A DNA stretch of 34,145 nt from a virus. The notes below the pieces were generated by a model. The model was not told the origin of the DNA, searched no databases, and was given only the letters and a program-made list of their open reading frames with translations. Every line of letters begins with the position of its first letter. Position 1 is the stretch's first letter. Positions 11,203-20,418 of the stretch are shown here, piece after piece. The translations under genes were made by a program, and so were the position numbers. The stretch is taken from positions 1-34,145 of IMG/VR virus record IMGVR_UViG_3300034418_009637; one strand, 5' to 3'.

Positions 11203-12861
11203 TCAAAGCAAGACCACGCTGTCAGAGCTCGAGCGTTCTAGTCTGGTCACCGGTGAGGTCCCTGAGAGTCTGTCAGGCACTCCCAGTTGCAAGGAATGAG
11301 TCAGGCCGAACAGGTCAATCTGTTCTCCCTTCACAAGAGCACCCATTCTCGCCCAGGAAGGTCTTCCGTTCTCCACGTTGACTGTCTGGCCAGATCTCCG
11401 CGAGAAGGTCTGCCCATCGAGATCAATAGCGAGTTTGCCGGAGTAAGGAAGCCATGACTGAGCATCTTGGAGATTCCTGGCAAAATCGGCCGGAGGCGTC
11501 TCGAACTCGTATGCAAGCGGTTTGTAGAGATTCGAATCGGTCAGCGAAACTGGAAGCAGAACGACGGGCACCTCTTCTAGCCCGAAGAAAAGGTAACGAT
11601 CTCCGTTGTCTGGACCACCCGTGATCGTGGTCACCGAGCTGGCGGCCTCAAGAAGTTCGGTGACGTAGTCGGGATCATCACCCGGAGCGTCGGCGATAAA
11701 GACGTAAAAGGTTCCGTTGATGTAACCGCGTTGAACCTCATAAAGCTCGTCAATCCAGTTTGGGATACTCTGGTTGGGAACGTAAGCAATAGCGTTCTGG
11801 TTGTCCCCGCCCGTCAACTCTGTGCCGTCATCAAGATAGACGGCTGGATCGAGCCCGTTGAAAAAAGTGTGAGGCTCGGAGGTAGACGTACTGATCCAAG
11901 GTTGAAGAAGCAAGGAAGTGACTGCTGGATGACGAAGCTGCCAATCCGCCCAGAATTGCCAGAGGCTCTGAACGTTGAGGTTGGCGGCCCCACCGACGTC
12001 AACCGTAGTCACCTGGATGCCATCGATGGGATCAGGAGGAACAAAGTCAACCAGCTCAGGACCGCTCACAGGGAAGACTTGGCGAGTTCCAGAGGTTCCA
12101 CCTGCTTTCTGCTCACGATAGGCTGTCTCTCCTGTTTCAAGGCGCTCAGCGAAAGGGATGCTGACTCGATCCACTTTGAGTCCGAACTCAGCTTCCAGCG
12201 TCCCTGAAATCACAGGACAGCTGCCAAGTGTGAAAGCTTCTGCATTGAGTGTGTCCCGGCGTGAGACACGGAAACGGGGATTCCCTGTGCCTGAGTAGTC
12301 GAACCAGCCAATCGCATCAGGAACCATGCGGAGAAGCTCGGAAAGAGCCCGTCCAAAGGAAGCGTCTCGAAAGGTAGTTGTTGGAATGGCATAGCATGGC
12401 GCCACTTCCCCCAAGTCCACAGGAGCGCCAAGCTCTTTAACCCGGGCGAAAAGCCTTTCGATGTGCCCTTCCACCTCTCCGATTGCACAGCGGAATTGAG
12501 GTCTATCAGATTCACTCTCTGTCCCCTCGTCGACCAGCTCAGAAAGCGCGATCTGCTCAAGCCACCACCAAGCGCCCGAGACTGTTACCTCGATGGAAAG
12601 TGAGCCCTCGCCCCAATCGTTACGAATACGGGTGACAATTCCAACGAAGACCCGCTCGCCATTGAAGAAGAGAGAGACGGTTTGCCCTTCCTCTGGAATT
12701 TCCGATTCCCTGGCATCCAGGAATTCTGGCTCGATCGTGAAGTTGAACTCATCCACGGAGAGAGAATCAAAGGAAAGAGAGCCGGCAGAGGCCACTTTCG
12801 AGAAGTTCAGCTCCGAAGGGCCAAGGGTTTTGCCCTCTTCTCCTGTGATTGTGATTGTCAT
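11203..12861 (-). CDS. Tail hub / distal tail structural protein
   Basis: This 552-residue protein begins with a strand-rich domain, including SLFFNGERVFVGIVTRIRNDWGEGSLSIEVTVSGAWWWLEQIAL (about 65-107), which resembles the first domain of tail hub proteins (gp27/Tal-type). Further mixed domains follow, without visible peptidase or lysozyme motifs. Its start overlaps the tape-measure stop by 4 nt, the usual position of distal tail and hub proteins. It is the last late gene. It may form the tail tip that contacts the host. Hub assignment rests on position and N-terminal pattern. Confidence 0.6.
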   Translation of the reverse strand: MTITITGEEGKTLGPSELNFSKVASAGSLSFDSLSVDEFNFTIEPEFLDARESEIPEEGQTVSLFFNGERVFVGIVTRIRNDWGEGSLSIEVTVSGAWWWLEQIALSELVDEGTESESDRPQFRCAIGEVEGHIERLFARVKELGAPVDLGEVAPCYAIPTTTFRDASFGRALSELLRMVPDAIGWFDYSGTGNPRFRVSRRDTLNAEAFTLGSCPVISGTLEAEFGLKVDRVSIPFAERLETGETAYREQKAGGTSGTRQVFPVSGPELVDFVPPDPIDGIQVTTVDVGGAANLNVQSLWQFWADWQLRHPAVTSLLLQPWISTSTSEPHTFFNGLDPAVYLDDGTELTGGDNQNAIAYVPNQSIPNWIDELYEVQRGYINGTFYVFIADAPGDDPDYVTELLEAASSVTTITGGPDNGDRYLFFGLEEVPVVLLPVSLTDSNLYKPLAYEFETPPADFARNLQDAQSWLPYSGKLAIDLDGQTFSRRSGQTVNVENGRPSWARMGALVKGEQIDLFGLTHSLQLGVPDRLSGTSPVTRLERSSSDSVVLL

Positions 12862-14537
12862 TGCCTTCTTCCAACTTGCTTGACCTTGGATTTAAGGTCA
12901 CGAGTGGTTTCCTCCATCACTCTGATTCTTTGCTCTTGAGATCTCACCATGTCTTGAGTGCTGTTGATGACAGGAAAAAATCTTTCTACGTTTCGAAGGT
13001 TGGTTGATGTCAACAGCTGAAGGGCTTCAATGAGCTTTGGGAGTTCATCTGCTGTGACCCTTCCATCTTCAATGACCTTGGCAAGAGTTGCCCTGATGTT
13101 CTCAAGCCTGCCAGCTTCGAAGGCTCCCGTTGCCTCAATCTCAGATGTCGCTTTGAGAATGGCATCAACATTGGCAGCAAGATCCTTCCCACTGGTCTGG
13201 ATCTGCTCGGTCTGGCTCTCGATCTTGGCGAGCTCTGCTTTTGTTCCTGCAATTTGAGGAGCTGTCTGCTCAGTCAGACGGGAAATCTCGATTGCCTGCT
13301 CAAAGTTCACAGTTGCCGCTGAGACCTGATTTTCCAGCTGCCTCACCTGTCCACGAAGGGAATCTTGAGTTGAAAGAGCCTGCTTCAGCTGTTCCTGAAC
13401 TTCTCCAAGTCGCTGCTCGTCTTCTGAATTGAATATCAGTTGAGCTGCTACCTCTAGATTTTCTGCTGCCTGCTGCCTTCTGCGATTCCCTTTAGGAAAG
13501 AGGTTCTCTGCATCAGTAAAAAAGCTGTCTCTGATCTCTCCTGCCTCCTCAAGATTCTTTGCTGAATCATTCCTTGCTTGGATCAGCTTTAGCTCTTCTT
13601 CCTTCAGCTTCTTGATCGTCTGATCAACCTCATTCTTGGCAGCGCTGGTGGCGTTTAGCTTCTCCTGAGTGTTTCGCTGCTCCTGATAGGCTTTCTCTAC
13701 TTCCTGTTGTGCTGCAAAAATCTTCTCATCCTGTTCCCTCTGGAGCTTCCTGAGTTCAATAGAAAGCCTTGCTTCCTCCTGCTGCTCTGCTGTGAATGTT
13801 GGGTCTGTTGCTGCCCTAAGATCAATGGCGGCAAGATCAGCTTCATCTTGGAGGCCAGCGAGCTCAAGCTCTGCCTTCCTCTTTGCAATCAGCAGATTCC
13901 GATTGCTCTTGAGTTCCAGATTCTGAACGGTCAGGGCGTCAGTGACATCTTCAAGATGGTCAACCAGGTAGTTGAGCCGAGGATCACCAGAAACCGTAGC
14001 GATTGCCTCAATCTCGTTCTTGAGTTCTTCTGCCAGCTTCGCTGCCTCTTCTGATCTCTCTCCAACATCAAGCAGCTTTGGGCCGATCTGGAAGAGAGCT
14101 ACAGCAGCCAGCGAGACAACACCTGCAAGACCGGCTCCCCCACCAAAGAGTTCAACAATTCGGGGAAGGTTGTTCAGTGTGCCTCTGAGACCGTACTGAG
14201 CATCCTCAACTGCTCGGGAGATTTCCAAGAAGCCAAGGGAGGCCTTGGTGTTGGCTTTTGCTTGAGCGCTCTGCCCTTGGGTGACTTTCCTCCCCGTGAC
14301 TGCCACCCTCTCGAGTGAATCAGCAAACCTCTCTGTGTCCTTCCTGATCTTTGGATCCAACCCATCAAGCTTGTCGAGCTCGGTCCTGATGTCCTTTGCG
14401 GAGTCTTCGAGACGATCAAGTTCCTTGTCAGCCGAGACAGCGGACCGACCGACCTCATCGATCCCCTTCTTGGCTTCCTTGGCACCGCGGCTGTCGGCTT
14501 TGGTGCGGAACCTGATATCGACTTCTTTTCCGGCCAT
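12858..14537 (-). CDS. Tape measure-like protein
   Basis: This 559-residue protein starts KEVDIRFRTKADSRGAKEAKKGIDEV, the common N-terminus of phage tape measures. It has a hydrophobic segment at about 135-152 (GGAGLAGVVSLAAVALFQIG), and nearly all of 190-460 is coiled coil. It should set tail length and pass to the membrane during DNA injection. At the usual 1.5 angstrom per residue it predicts a tail of roughly 84 nm, a short siphovirus tail. Codon use looks less GC-rich than the early genes, hinting at a different origin for this block. Confidence 0.75.
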   Translation of the reverse strand: MAGKEVDIRFRTKADSRGAKEAKKGIDEVGRSAVSADKELDRLEDSAKDIRTELDKLDGLDPKIRKDTERFADSLERVAVTGRKVTQGQSAQAKANTKASLGFLEISRAVEDAQYGLRGTLNNLPRIVELFGGGAGLAGVVSLAAVALFQIGPKLLDVGERSEEAAKLAEELKNEIEAIATVSGDPRLNYLVDHLEDVTDALTVQNLELKSNRNLLIAKRKAELELAGLQDEADLAAIDLRAATDPTFTAEQQEEARLSIELRKLQREQDEKIFAAQQEVEKAYQEQRNTQEKLNATSAAKNEVDQTIKKLKEEELKLIQARNDSAKNLEEAGEIRDSFFTDAENLFPKGNRRRQQAAENLEVAAQLIFNSEDEQRLGEVQEQLKQALSTQDSLRGQVRQLENQVSAATVNFEQAIEISRLTEQTAPQIAGTKAELAKIESQTEQIQTSGKDLAANVDAILKATSEIEATGAFEAGRLENIRATLAKVIEDGRVTADELPKLIEALQLLTSTNLRNVERFFPVINSTQDMVRSQEQRIRVMEETTRDLKSKVKQVGRRQ

Positions 14538-15277
14538 CAGTTCAGTTTCTTGAGGGTGAGGACGCTTCCGGCCAGGAGCCGGGCGGTGTGTCCGTTGGTT
14601 TCGGTTTGGATGGCGAGACCGAGGTCACTCGCCGGTGTGGTGGAGTTGATCGCGATCACTCCCTCGATGGTCATGATCTCAGGGAGGTCGACTCCTTCCG
14701 AGTTCGCAAAGCTGGCCACCTGGTCAAAGGCATCGAATCGCAAGTCCTCGTTTCCCCGTCTGGTGATGGCGGTGAGGTAGCTCAATGAGGCAGCCGGTCC
14801 GGTGAGGCTTGGCCGCACGGCGGAGGCTGCGACAGAGGAGCTGACTCGTAGAACCGCGCTCAGTTGGTAGATGGCATCCGCTTCGAGCGAGAGCAAAAAG
14901 CCGGTCACGCTCTGGGCAGTGTCTTCGGTGGTTGTAAAGTCAGAAGCGAGGAGGGCTTGTCGCTCGTTGCTGATCGCCGCGCGGAAGGCATCCTTGTCGG
15001 TGACGCCCGTTCCATCTCCGAGAACAACCGTTCCGGCTGCGTCAGGGAGTGTATAGGTCCGGTCGGCCGTGGCGGCGGTTTCGATCTTGGCTTTGAAGCC
15101 GCTCGCGTTCTCCACCCCGATAGCATTGGCCCAGAGGATGAGGCCCGTTGCTGTGCCGTCTCCTTGCGCCATTCTCGCCCCGGTGCCGAGGTCTTGTTGG
15201 TAGAAGTGCGCAAGGGTGTTCTGGGTGTCGTCGGGCGATCCCTTGGTTTTTCCAATGATGGTGACAGTCGCGGTCAT
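14537..15277 (-). CDS. Tail-associated structural protein
   Basis: This 246-residue protein has a short N-terminal strand region and a middle motif TADRTYTLPDAAGTVVLGDGTG (about 92-113) common in phage fibre and decoration proteins. A strand-rich C-terminal domain (about 130-246) follows. No enzymatic motif is seen. Its stop overlaps the tape-measure start by one base, and its start overlaps the 167-residue gene by 4 nt. It probably forms a fibre or side appendage in the tail block. Confidence 0.55.
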   Translation of the reverse strand: MTATVTIIGKTKGSPDDTQNTLAHFYQQDLGTGARMAQGDGTATGLILWANAIGVENASGFKAKIETAATADRTYTLPDAAGTVVLGDGTGVTDKDAFRAAISNERQALLASDFTTTEDTAQSVTGFLLSLEADAIYQLSAVLRVSSSVAASAVRPSLTGPAASLSYLTAITRRGNEDLRFDAFDQVASFANSEGVDLPEIMTIEGVIAINSTTPASDLGLAIQTETNGHTARLLAGSVLTLKKLN

Positions 15278-15777
15278 AGTTGAATGAGGTTCCAGGTTGA
15301 GGGATCAGCTGCGTCCCAGGTTGAAGAGTCATCGGCAGCCCAGGTCTTACCGAAGCCACCACTGCTCACGATTTCTTCTTCGCCTCCGATTCCCTCGAAG
15401 GTGAGGACGAGGTCGAAGGCGTTCTTGTCCCATCGTTGCTCGGGGGTGACGCTGGAGAGGACGAAGTCTTTGACCCGGGTGGCACCTCCGTTTTCGATCT
15501 CGATGAGGAGATCCCCCTGGCCAATCTCGAGGAAGGAGGCCGGGAGTTGGAGCTGTCTCGTTTGGCGTTCGGCTTCGCTGGCAAAGGTCAGGATTCGAGA
15601 CCAGGAATACTGCCGCAGTTTGTTCCCGCGATTGGCCGGCTTCCCCCATCGGGCTCCGGCGAACTGCCGTTCCTGAACCTGCCGGGACAGTGGATAGGAA
15701 GGCTCGGCCATCATCCGTTCGCCGAAGTCTAGGAGGATGGCTCCGTTGATGGTGTGGCGATAGCGGGAGCAGATCAT
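15274..15777 (-). CDS. Tail protein, unknown role
   Basis: This 167-residue protein has MMAEPSYPLSRQVQERQFAGARWGKPANRGNKLRQYSWSRILTFASEAERQTRQLQLPASFLEIGQGDLLIEIENG in its first half, reading like a distal-tail or minor tail component with basic patches. The C-terminus carries repeated Trp units (TWAADDSSTWDAADPSTWNL). ATG 15777 shares one base with the stop of the 643-residue gene. An internal ATG about 20 codons in (MMAEPSY) is an alternative start. Confidence 0.5.
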   Translation of the reverse strand: MICSRYRHTINGAILLDFGERMMAEPSYPLSRQVQERQFAGARWGKPANRGNKLRQYSWSRILTFASEAERQTRQLQLPASFLEIGQGDLLIEIENGGATRVKDFVLSSVTPEQRWDKNAFDLVLTFEGIGGEEEIVSSGGFGKTWAADDSSTWDAADPSTWNLIQL

Positions 15778-17708
15778 CAGGAAGTCGGAACGATGACGCG
15801 GCGAACGTCGTGAATGCAGCCGTCGAGGACAACTCCCCCAGAGGCAAAGGTGGTCGTTCGGAACTCGAGATTGTTGATTCCGCGACCGGCACCGGAGTTA
15901 GATGAGTGGTGCTTCAAGATGAAGGTGCCATCTGGAAGATCCAGGCGGGCAGTGAACCTGAAGGCTTGGGCATTATGGTGGAAACGGGTGACGGTGAGCA
16001 TGAACGGCCCCTCGATCGCATCCAATGGAGTCCCGTCTGCGTTTGAATCAAGAACGATGTCCCCAGCATAGACCGAAAGGCCAACCACGATCTGCTTGGC
16101 ATCGGTTCCGACGAGCTCACCATAGAAGATGTGAGTCTCACTCTCCGAACCATTGAGCCAGTTCAGCATTTCTGCGGTGTAAAGGGTGGTCTGAGCACCT
16201 GCAGTGGATGAGAGCCGATCTGTGATACCCGAAGGAATGGTAGGAGCAACGAAGGCAACGACAGTCCCCGCGACATTGTTGATCCCAACGTTCATCGCCA
16301 AAAATCCGCCGTCCAAATAGAAATTTCCTCCCCAGAAATACTCTTTGGCCGAAGAAGGGAAGGCTGTGGAGCCGTCAGGGCTTACAATGATGTCAAAGAT
16401 GTCTGTGCTGCCGAGGCTTGCGGGGAAGCCGTTGACGTTGAAGACGTCCTGCTTCATCTTGAGGATTCGGTTCTGCTTGGCTGGCAGCGAGTCCCGGGCT
16501 TCGTCCATCGCCCAGACACGATGCACGGTGCAATAGTGAGTCAGTTGGCTCCCTGATTTCGAGGTCGCCGGGAATGGCTCGACCCAGAAGTGCATGTCTG
16601 GGCCGTGGAGAGCCGCAAAGCCTGCATTCTGATAAACGATCGTCCCGATATTCTTGATGGTCAGTTCCACGATGTCGTCCCAGGCACGAAGCAGAAGGGT
16701 GTATCGCTTCCCCGATTCAAGGCGGATCTCTCCGTTTTCATCCCAAAGATCAGCACTGCCGACCTTGGTGCGATTGGCGGCGGTGAGGTCTCCACTGGTA
16801 GAGAAGATGCTCGCTTGATTGACCCCAAGGTATCCGAGGTTGAAGTGAGCAGAGCCGACCGGGTAGATCCCGCTCTCATCCTGCAAGCGGGTGTTTCGGA
16901 AGGTGACGTTCAGACAGATCGACTGAACCGAGGCCGGAAAGCCTTCATTAAGGGTGAAGTCACACCCCATCGAGAAGACCTCGCCTTCCTTTTCCACGTT
17001 CCCGCCGAGGTAGACAACCGAACGGTCAGCAGGCCGAACTCCTCCGTTCTCGATGTAGGGTTGATAGTCCGCAGCGACCCCACCATCTTCGGGATCAATG
17101 CTGACCCGCAGAGGTGTCACCCCGTCGTTCCAGTTGACCGAACCATAGGAGAACTCGGTTGCATCCGGATAGAGGTCTGCCCGGTCAAAATCGAGAAAGA
17201 GGCCGTTGCCAGCCTTTCTCGCAACCATGTTCCTCCGCGATTGCCTCTGCTGAGCTTCGGTGAGGGTTTGGGCAAAGGTGCCGACAAAGTTTTCCGGAGG
17301 GGTTGGCGCACTCGGGGAGACCGGATTGACGTTACCCGGTGAACTTGGAGGCGTACCAGCATCCTGCGGATCGATTGAGCCTGGTGAAGTCACCACCTGT
17401 CCCCCGCCGTCCGAGGGAGGAAGTTGACCCGGGCTGGTTGGGCTCCCTGCTCCGGTCGTTGGGATCTCGCCGGGACCCTCTATCACTTCGACCAGGTATC
17501 CGGTCCAAGTGGAGGTCGCAGGAGAGGAACTGTCCCCGCTCCCGTCATCAATGGCGAACTGGACCTCGTTGAGCTCGAAACTCCACGTATCCAGCCCATC
17601 CCACACAAAGCGATAAGGGCCCTTTGAGAAGATCCCTCCCGATTCGGAATAGATTCCCTCAGCTCCGAGGTCTGCCCCGTAGTTGGCGGTGACTCGAACG
17701 AAGGGCAT
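15777..17708 (-). CDS. Large tail protein with Pro-rich linker and lectin-like domains, candidate adhesin
   Basis: This 643-residue protein has an N-terminal strand-rich domain (1-80), a flexible Pro/Ser/Gly linker (about 85-145) and two strand-rich regions. The first (about 165-400) contains SGKRYTLLLRAWDDIVELTIKNIG, a pattern seen in concanavalin/laminin-G-like sugar-binding folds. The second is at about 430-643. It is probably exposed and may bind the host surface. It sits between the tail tube and tape measure, where tail chaperones are normally found. No enzyme motif recognised. Confidence 0.5.
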   Translation of the reverse strand: MPFVRVTANYGADLGAEGIYSESGGIFSKGPYRFVWDGLDTWSFELNEVQFAIDDGSGDSSSPATSTWTGYLVEVIEGPGEIPTTGAGSPTSPGQLPPSDGGGQVVTSPGSIDPQDAGTPPSSPGNVNPVSPSAPTPPENFVGTFAQTLTEAQQRQSRRNMVARKAGNGLFLDFDRADLYPDATEFSYGSVNWNDGVTPLRVSIDPEDGGVAADYQPYIENGGVRPADRSVVYLGGNVEKEGEVFSMGCDFTLNEGFPASVQSICLNVTFRNTRLQDESGIYPVGSAHFNLGYLGVNQASIFSTSGDLTAANRTKVGSADLWDENGEIRLESGKRYTLLLRAWDDIVELTIKNIGTIVYQNAGFAALHGPDMHFWVEPFPATSKSGSQLTHYCTVHRVWAMDEARDSLPAKQNRILKMKQDVFNVNGFPASLGSTDIFDIIVSPDGSTAFPSSAKEYFWGGNFYLDGGFLAMNVGINNVAGTVVAFVAPTIPSGITDRLSSTAGAQTTLYTAEMLNWLNGSESETHIFYGELVGTDAKQIVVGLSVYAGDIVLDSNADGTPLDAIEGPFMLTVTRFHHNAQAFRFTARLDLPDGTFILKHHSSNSGAGRGINNLEFRTTTFASGGVVLDGCIHDVRRVIVPTS

Positions 17709-18286
17709 TACGCGTCGGGAATGTTGGCGACGTTGGTCAGCTGAATGACGTTCAAGCCGCTGGTTTCAGAGGTGAAGCGCATCCGGGGAAAGACCGACTT
17801 GTCGTTGTAGTTCGGCACTTCGAGCATCTCGAGCTTGCCCCAGAGATCCATGATCCAGGTGTCTGCCTTCTGGTTCACGTTGCGGGCCTGGAACTTGAGC
17901 CAGCCGTAGATCTCGCGGATGTTCTCGGCGTATGGAATGACCGGAGTGTCGTCGACCACCTCAGCACTCAGACCAAGCATAAGGCGATAGATGGGCTCGC
18001 AGTGGCTTTCGAGAGTGAACTCCCAACCGTCTTCCAGAACCACCTGTGTGGTCTTCTGGCGGAAGCGGTTCCCATCGAAGCACTTGAAGGGCGTGTCGTC
18101 TTCGGTGACGCGGTATGGAGTCAGGTCATTGGCGCATCCCAGGGAGCGCCAGTTGGTGGTCGGATCAGTGGTCGGCTTGGCATCGATATCGACGGTGACG
18201 GCAGGGTCATCGTCCACGGTCACCCCCTTCTCGATGAAGAAGAGCGAGGCACCGAGCATGGTCTTTTGCAGGTTGAATTGAGGCAT
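17708..18286 (-). CDS. Tail tube protein
   Basis: This 192-residue protein (FNLQKTMLGASLFFIEKGVTVDDDPAVTVDID, later LEDGWEFTLESHCEPIYRLMLGLS and IREIYGWLKFQARN) matches the plan of phage tail tube proteins: short strands, a central metal- or charge-rich loop and a C-terminal strand sheet. It polymerises into the non-contractile tail. Position after the connector genes fits. The leader is A/C-rich with no Shine-Dalgarno site, as expected for a class of genes here. Confidence 0.7.
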   Translation of the reverse strand: MPQFNLQKTMLGASLFFIEKGVTVDDDPAVTVDIDAKPTTDPTTNWRSLGCANDLTPYRVTEDDTPFKCFDGNRFRQKTTQVVLEDGWEFTLESHCEPIYRLMLGLSAEVVDDTPVIPYAENIREIYGWLKFQARNVNQKADTWIMDLWGKLEMLEVPNYNDKSVFPRMRFTSETSGLNVIQLTNVANIPDA

Positions 18287-18319
18287 GGGTTCTGGTGGTT
18301 GGAGGTTGGGAAAGAGTGA

Positions 18320-18517
18320 TTAAGCCACGCCGTCGATACGGACCTTGCCGAGCTTCTCGAGCGCCTTGGCTTTGGACTCGGAAACGTTGAAGCGCTTCCC
18401 CTTGGCGAAGATCATCGAGCCGACCTCGGCTTGCGAAGCGGTGACGGTGCAGATAAGTTTCGCTTCCGACTTTGAGGTCGCAGTCTTTTTGGCGGCTTTC
18501 TTTTTGGCAGTGCTCAT
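18320..18517 (-). CDS. Small Lys-rich head-tail region protein
   Basis: This 65-residue protein starts MSTAKKKAAKKTATSKSE, a histone H1-like Lys/Ala tail. A compact domain then reads SMIFAKGKRFNVSESKAKALEKLGKVRIDG. The tail is like that of the small terminase protein (MSTPKKKAAKKAPAKK). It lies between the tail-terminator-like gene and the tail tube. Probable small connector or DNA-binding protein; no firm family. Confidence 0.55.
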   Translation of the reverse strand: MSTAKKKAAKKTATSKSEAKLICTVTASQAEVGSMIFAKGKRFNVSESKAKALEKLGKVRIDGVA

Positions 18518-18520
18518 GAA

Positions 18521-18946
18521 TTATAGGAGATGTTTGATTTCGACTTGGAGTTCATGGATTAGATATCTCGGGTCGTTGATGATGCGGCCTTGCTTCACGA
18601 CTGACCGGAGGCGGCATTCGTCCTGCTTCCAGCCGTGGAGTGAGGTGTGGACGGCTTCAACGAGATCGTCGGCAGGCGGTTGCCCACGGCGCAGGATGGG
18701 CTTGGTCCAGATAGTCACCGAGAAGCTGGAGATGAGCGTATCGTCGCTCTGAGGATACTCTCCGGAGTCCGGTTGGAAGCCTTCAAAGAAGATGATGATC
18801 ACCCCGCCCTTCACCTTGCCCATCGCCTTTGTAAATTCCGCGGCGATGTCCTTCTGGCGGTCGACGATGATCTCGACGGACTCCAATTGGGTCACGGACC
18901 GCAATCGGTCTGCGATCTCGTCGGCTTTGTCAAGGAAGGCGCTCAT
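18521..18946 (-). CDS. Tail terminator / gp37-like protein
   Basis: This 141-residue protein (SAFLDKADEIADRLRSVTQLESVEIIVDRQKDIAAEFTKAM, later GVIIIFFEGF and FSVTIWTKPIL) has the helix-strand layout of Mu gp37 and tail terminator proteins, of about the right length. It should cap the tail at the head junction. ATG 18946 is chosen because similarity starts there and the gene upstream stops 1 nt earlier. Lower confidence than the connector. Confidence 0.6.
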   Translation of the reverse strand: MSAFLDKADEIADRLRSVTQLESVEIIVDRQKDIAAEFTKAMGKVKGGVIIIFFEGFQPDSGEYPQSDDTLISSFSVTIWTKPILRRGQPPADDLVEAVHTSLHGWKQDECRLRSVVKQGRIINDPRYLIHELQVEIKHLL

Positions 18947-18947
18947 C

Positions 18948-19367
18948 TCAGAATTGATATTTTGGGTCGCCCCCGTAGCACCCGGAAGAACGGCCTCCGA
19001 TGTCGCCGGAGATGTTTTCAATCCCGATCTTGCAGGTGGCAACGTCATTGAGAAAATCCATCGCGCTCCGATACTCCTCCCTGCGGATGTCTCCTTCGTC
19101 TGCGCTCCCGGTCGACGGGAGAGATCCGCGCACATCGTGCTTAGCGATGGTGGCGGCAGCGTGCAGGCACTCGTCAGGGATGGTCCCAGACGGCCCCAGA
19201 TCGTTTTTGTGACACCCGGCGACTTTTGACCGCACGAGCGCGGTGACTTGGTCCAGAATCGGCGTGAGGCGATCTCCTGTGCCTCCCCCGGTGGCCTCGA
19301 TTGCCAAAAGCTCCTCCTCAGCAAGGCGGGCGCGGACATGATCCACTGTGATGGTAATCCAAGACAC
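18948..19367 (-). CDS. Head-tail connector, Mu gp36-like (DUF1320 type)
   Basis: This 139-residue protein shows ITVDHVRARLAEEELLAIEA, like the GEEELIQL start of Mu gp36, followed by the helical region QVTALVRSKVAG, then IPDECLHAAATIAKHDVRG and EGDIRREEYRSAMDFLNDVATCKIGIE. GTG 19367 is chosen because the longer frame would start inside the terminator at 19422-19470; no Shine-Dalgarno site is seen. The gene follows the capsid gene as in Mu-like heads. The C-terminus is Gly/Ser-rich. Confidence 0.72.
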   Translation of the reverse strand: MSWITITVDHVRARLAEEELLAIEATGGGTGDRLTPILDQVTALVRSKVAGCHKNDLGPSGTIPDECLHAAATIAKHDVRGSLPSTGSADEGDIRREEYRSAMDFLNDVATCKIGIENISGDIGGRSSGCYGGDPKYQF

Positions 19368-19421
19368 GCTGGCAGATTGACTGGCTTTTGATGGTTGGGC
19401 GATAAAGTCGGGTGGTCCCCG

Positions 19422-19470
19422 TAAAAAACGGCCCCCTCCCCCAAGAAACAACAAAAGAAGGGAAGGGGGC
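19422..19470 (-). terminator. Intrinsic terminator after the major capsid gene
   Basis: On the minus strand a G/C stem (GCCCCCTTCCC with GGGGGAGGGGGC; 19460-19470 with 19431-19442) is followed by six T residues (19423-19428). It lies 22 bp after the capsid stop and 55 bp before the next gene. A partial terminator here would raise capsid mRNA over downstream tail genes. Confidence 0.75.
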
Positions 19471-19491
19471 TGCTTTGGTGGTGGGTGAGTT

Positions 19492-20418
19492 TTAGCTCGT
19501 GGTGACAGTCAAGCGGGCTGCGGCGGCTGCGTTGTTGACATAGGCACTCTCGGTCCAGTCAACCATGACCTTCTCGCCGTAGTCCTTCTGACTGATGCGT
19601 ACGCCGTCGATGGGGTTGGCACGCACGCGGAAGGTTTTGAACGCTCCGGGGTCGAAGGTGTTGGAGTTGGCCGACACGTTGTAAATCCACACTTCCGGGT
19701 TGGTGTCGGTCAAAGCGTTCGCCTTGCTCTCGGTGGCGTTGAGCTTGGCGTCGAAGACCGGAGTGCCGACCATCACCTCGATCGAAGGATTGAGGAAGAG
19801 CGATCCCACGTCGTCGAGCATGACGGCGGCAGTCTTGGTCTTGGTATTGCCGGAGGTGATCCGGGCCTTCACTGCGGCGGCGTTCTTGAAAATGCGCCAT
19901 GCGGCCAAGGAAAACACGATGCGGTTTGCCATCAGCCCGGTGGCGTTCGAGATGTTCTCAATTTCGGCGTCGATGTCGTCAACCGGGTCGTCACTCGATC
20001 CCCACACCTGAGCGGTAGCCGAAACGCCAGCCCGAAGGACAGAAAGCGTTTCGGAAAGGCGGGAGTTCCCAGCCTGAGAGACGAGGTTTTGCACGCGGGC
20101 CTCACGGAGAAGGCGTGAGCCCTCGCCAGTCGTGGCGCGGTCAAGCTCGTGCTTGTCGATCATGTCGTGCAAGCCGTAGGGCTGCAAGTTGATTGAGACA
20201 CGCTCGCCATCAGTGACAACGGCGGTGCTGTCGCCTCCGATGGCACGCTTTGCGCTCGGCACTTGGAAGGCGCTGCGCTTGGCGTAGTCGATCACGGTGA
20301 AGTCAGCGGCCCCGGTAGAAACAACGGGAGCGAGGAAGTCTGCGAGCGGGTTGGAAGTCGTCTGAAACAGTCCCTTAGCGAACTGGTTCAGAGTGGAAAT
20401 GTTTGCGGGAGTAGCCAT
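19492..20418 (-). CDS. Major capsid protein (HK97-fold, Mu-like)
   Basis: This 308-residue protein (LNQFAKGLFQTTSNPLADFLAPVVSTGAADFTVIDYAKRSAFQVP, later VWIYNVSANSNTFDPGAFKTFRVRANPIDGVRISQKDYGEKVMVDW) fits the major capsid proteins of Mu/E-type heads in size and position. It is flanked by a decoration protein and by a terminator, which suggest high expression. The leader is A/C-rich. Capsid identity is by position and pattern, without a diagnostic short motif. Confidence 0.78.
   Translation of the reverse strand: MATPANISTLNQFAKGLFQTTSNPLADFLAPVVSTGAADFTVIDYAKRSAFQVPSAKRAIGGDSTAVVTDGERVSINLQPYGLHDMIDKHELDRATTGEGSRLLREARVQNLVSQAGNSRLSETLSVLRAGVSATAQVWGSSDDPVDDIDAEIENISNATGLMANRIVFSLAAWRIFKNAAAVKARITSGNTKTKTAAVMLDDVGSLFLNPSIEVMVGTPVFDAKLNATESKANALTDTNPEVWIYNVSANSNTFDPGAFKTFRVRANPIDGVRISQKDYGEKVMVDWTESAYVNNAAAAARLTVTTS

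Noticed and set aside
16590-17342. Plus-strand 250-codon frame
   Set aside because: Antisense to the 643-residue tail protein and without recognisable motifs.
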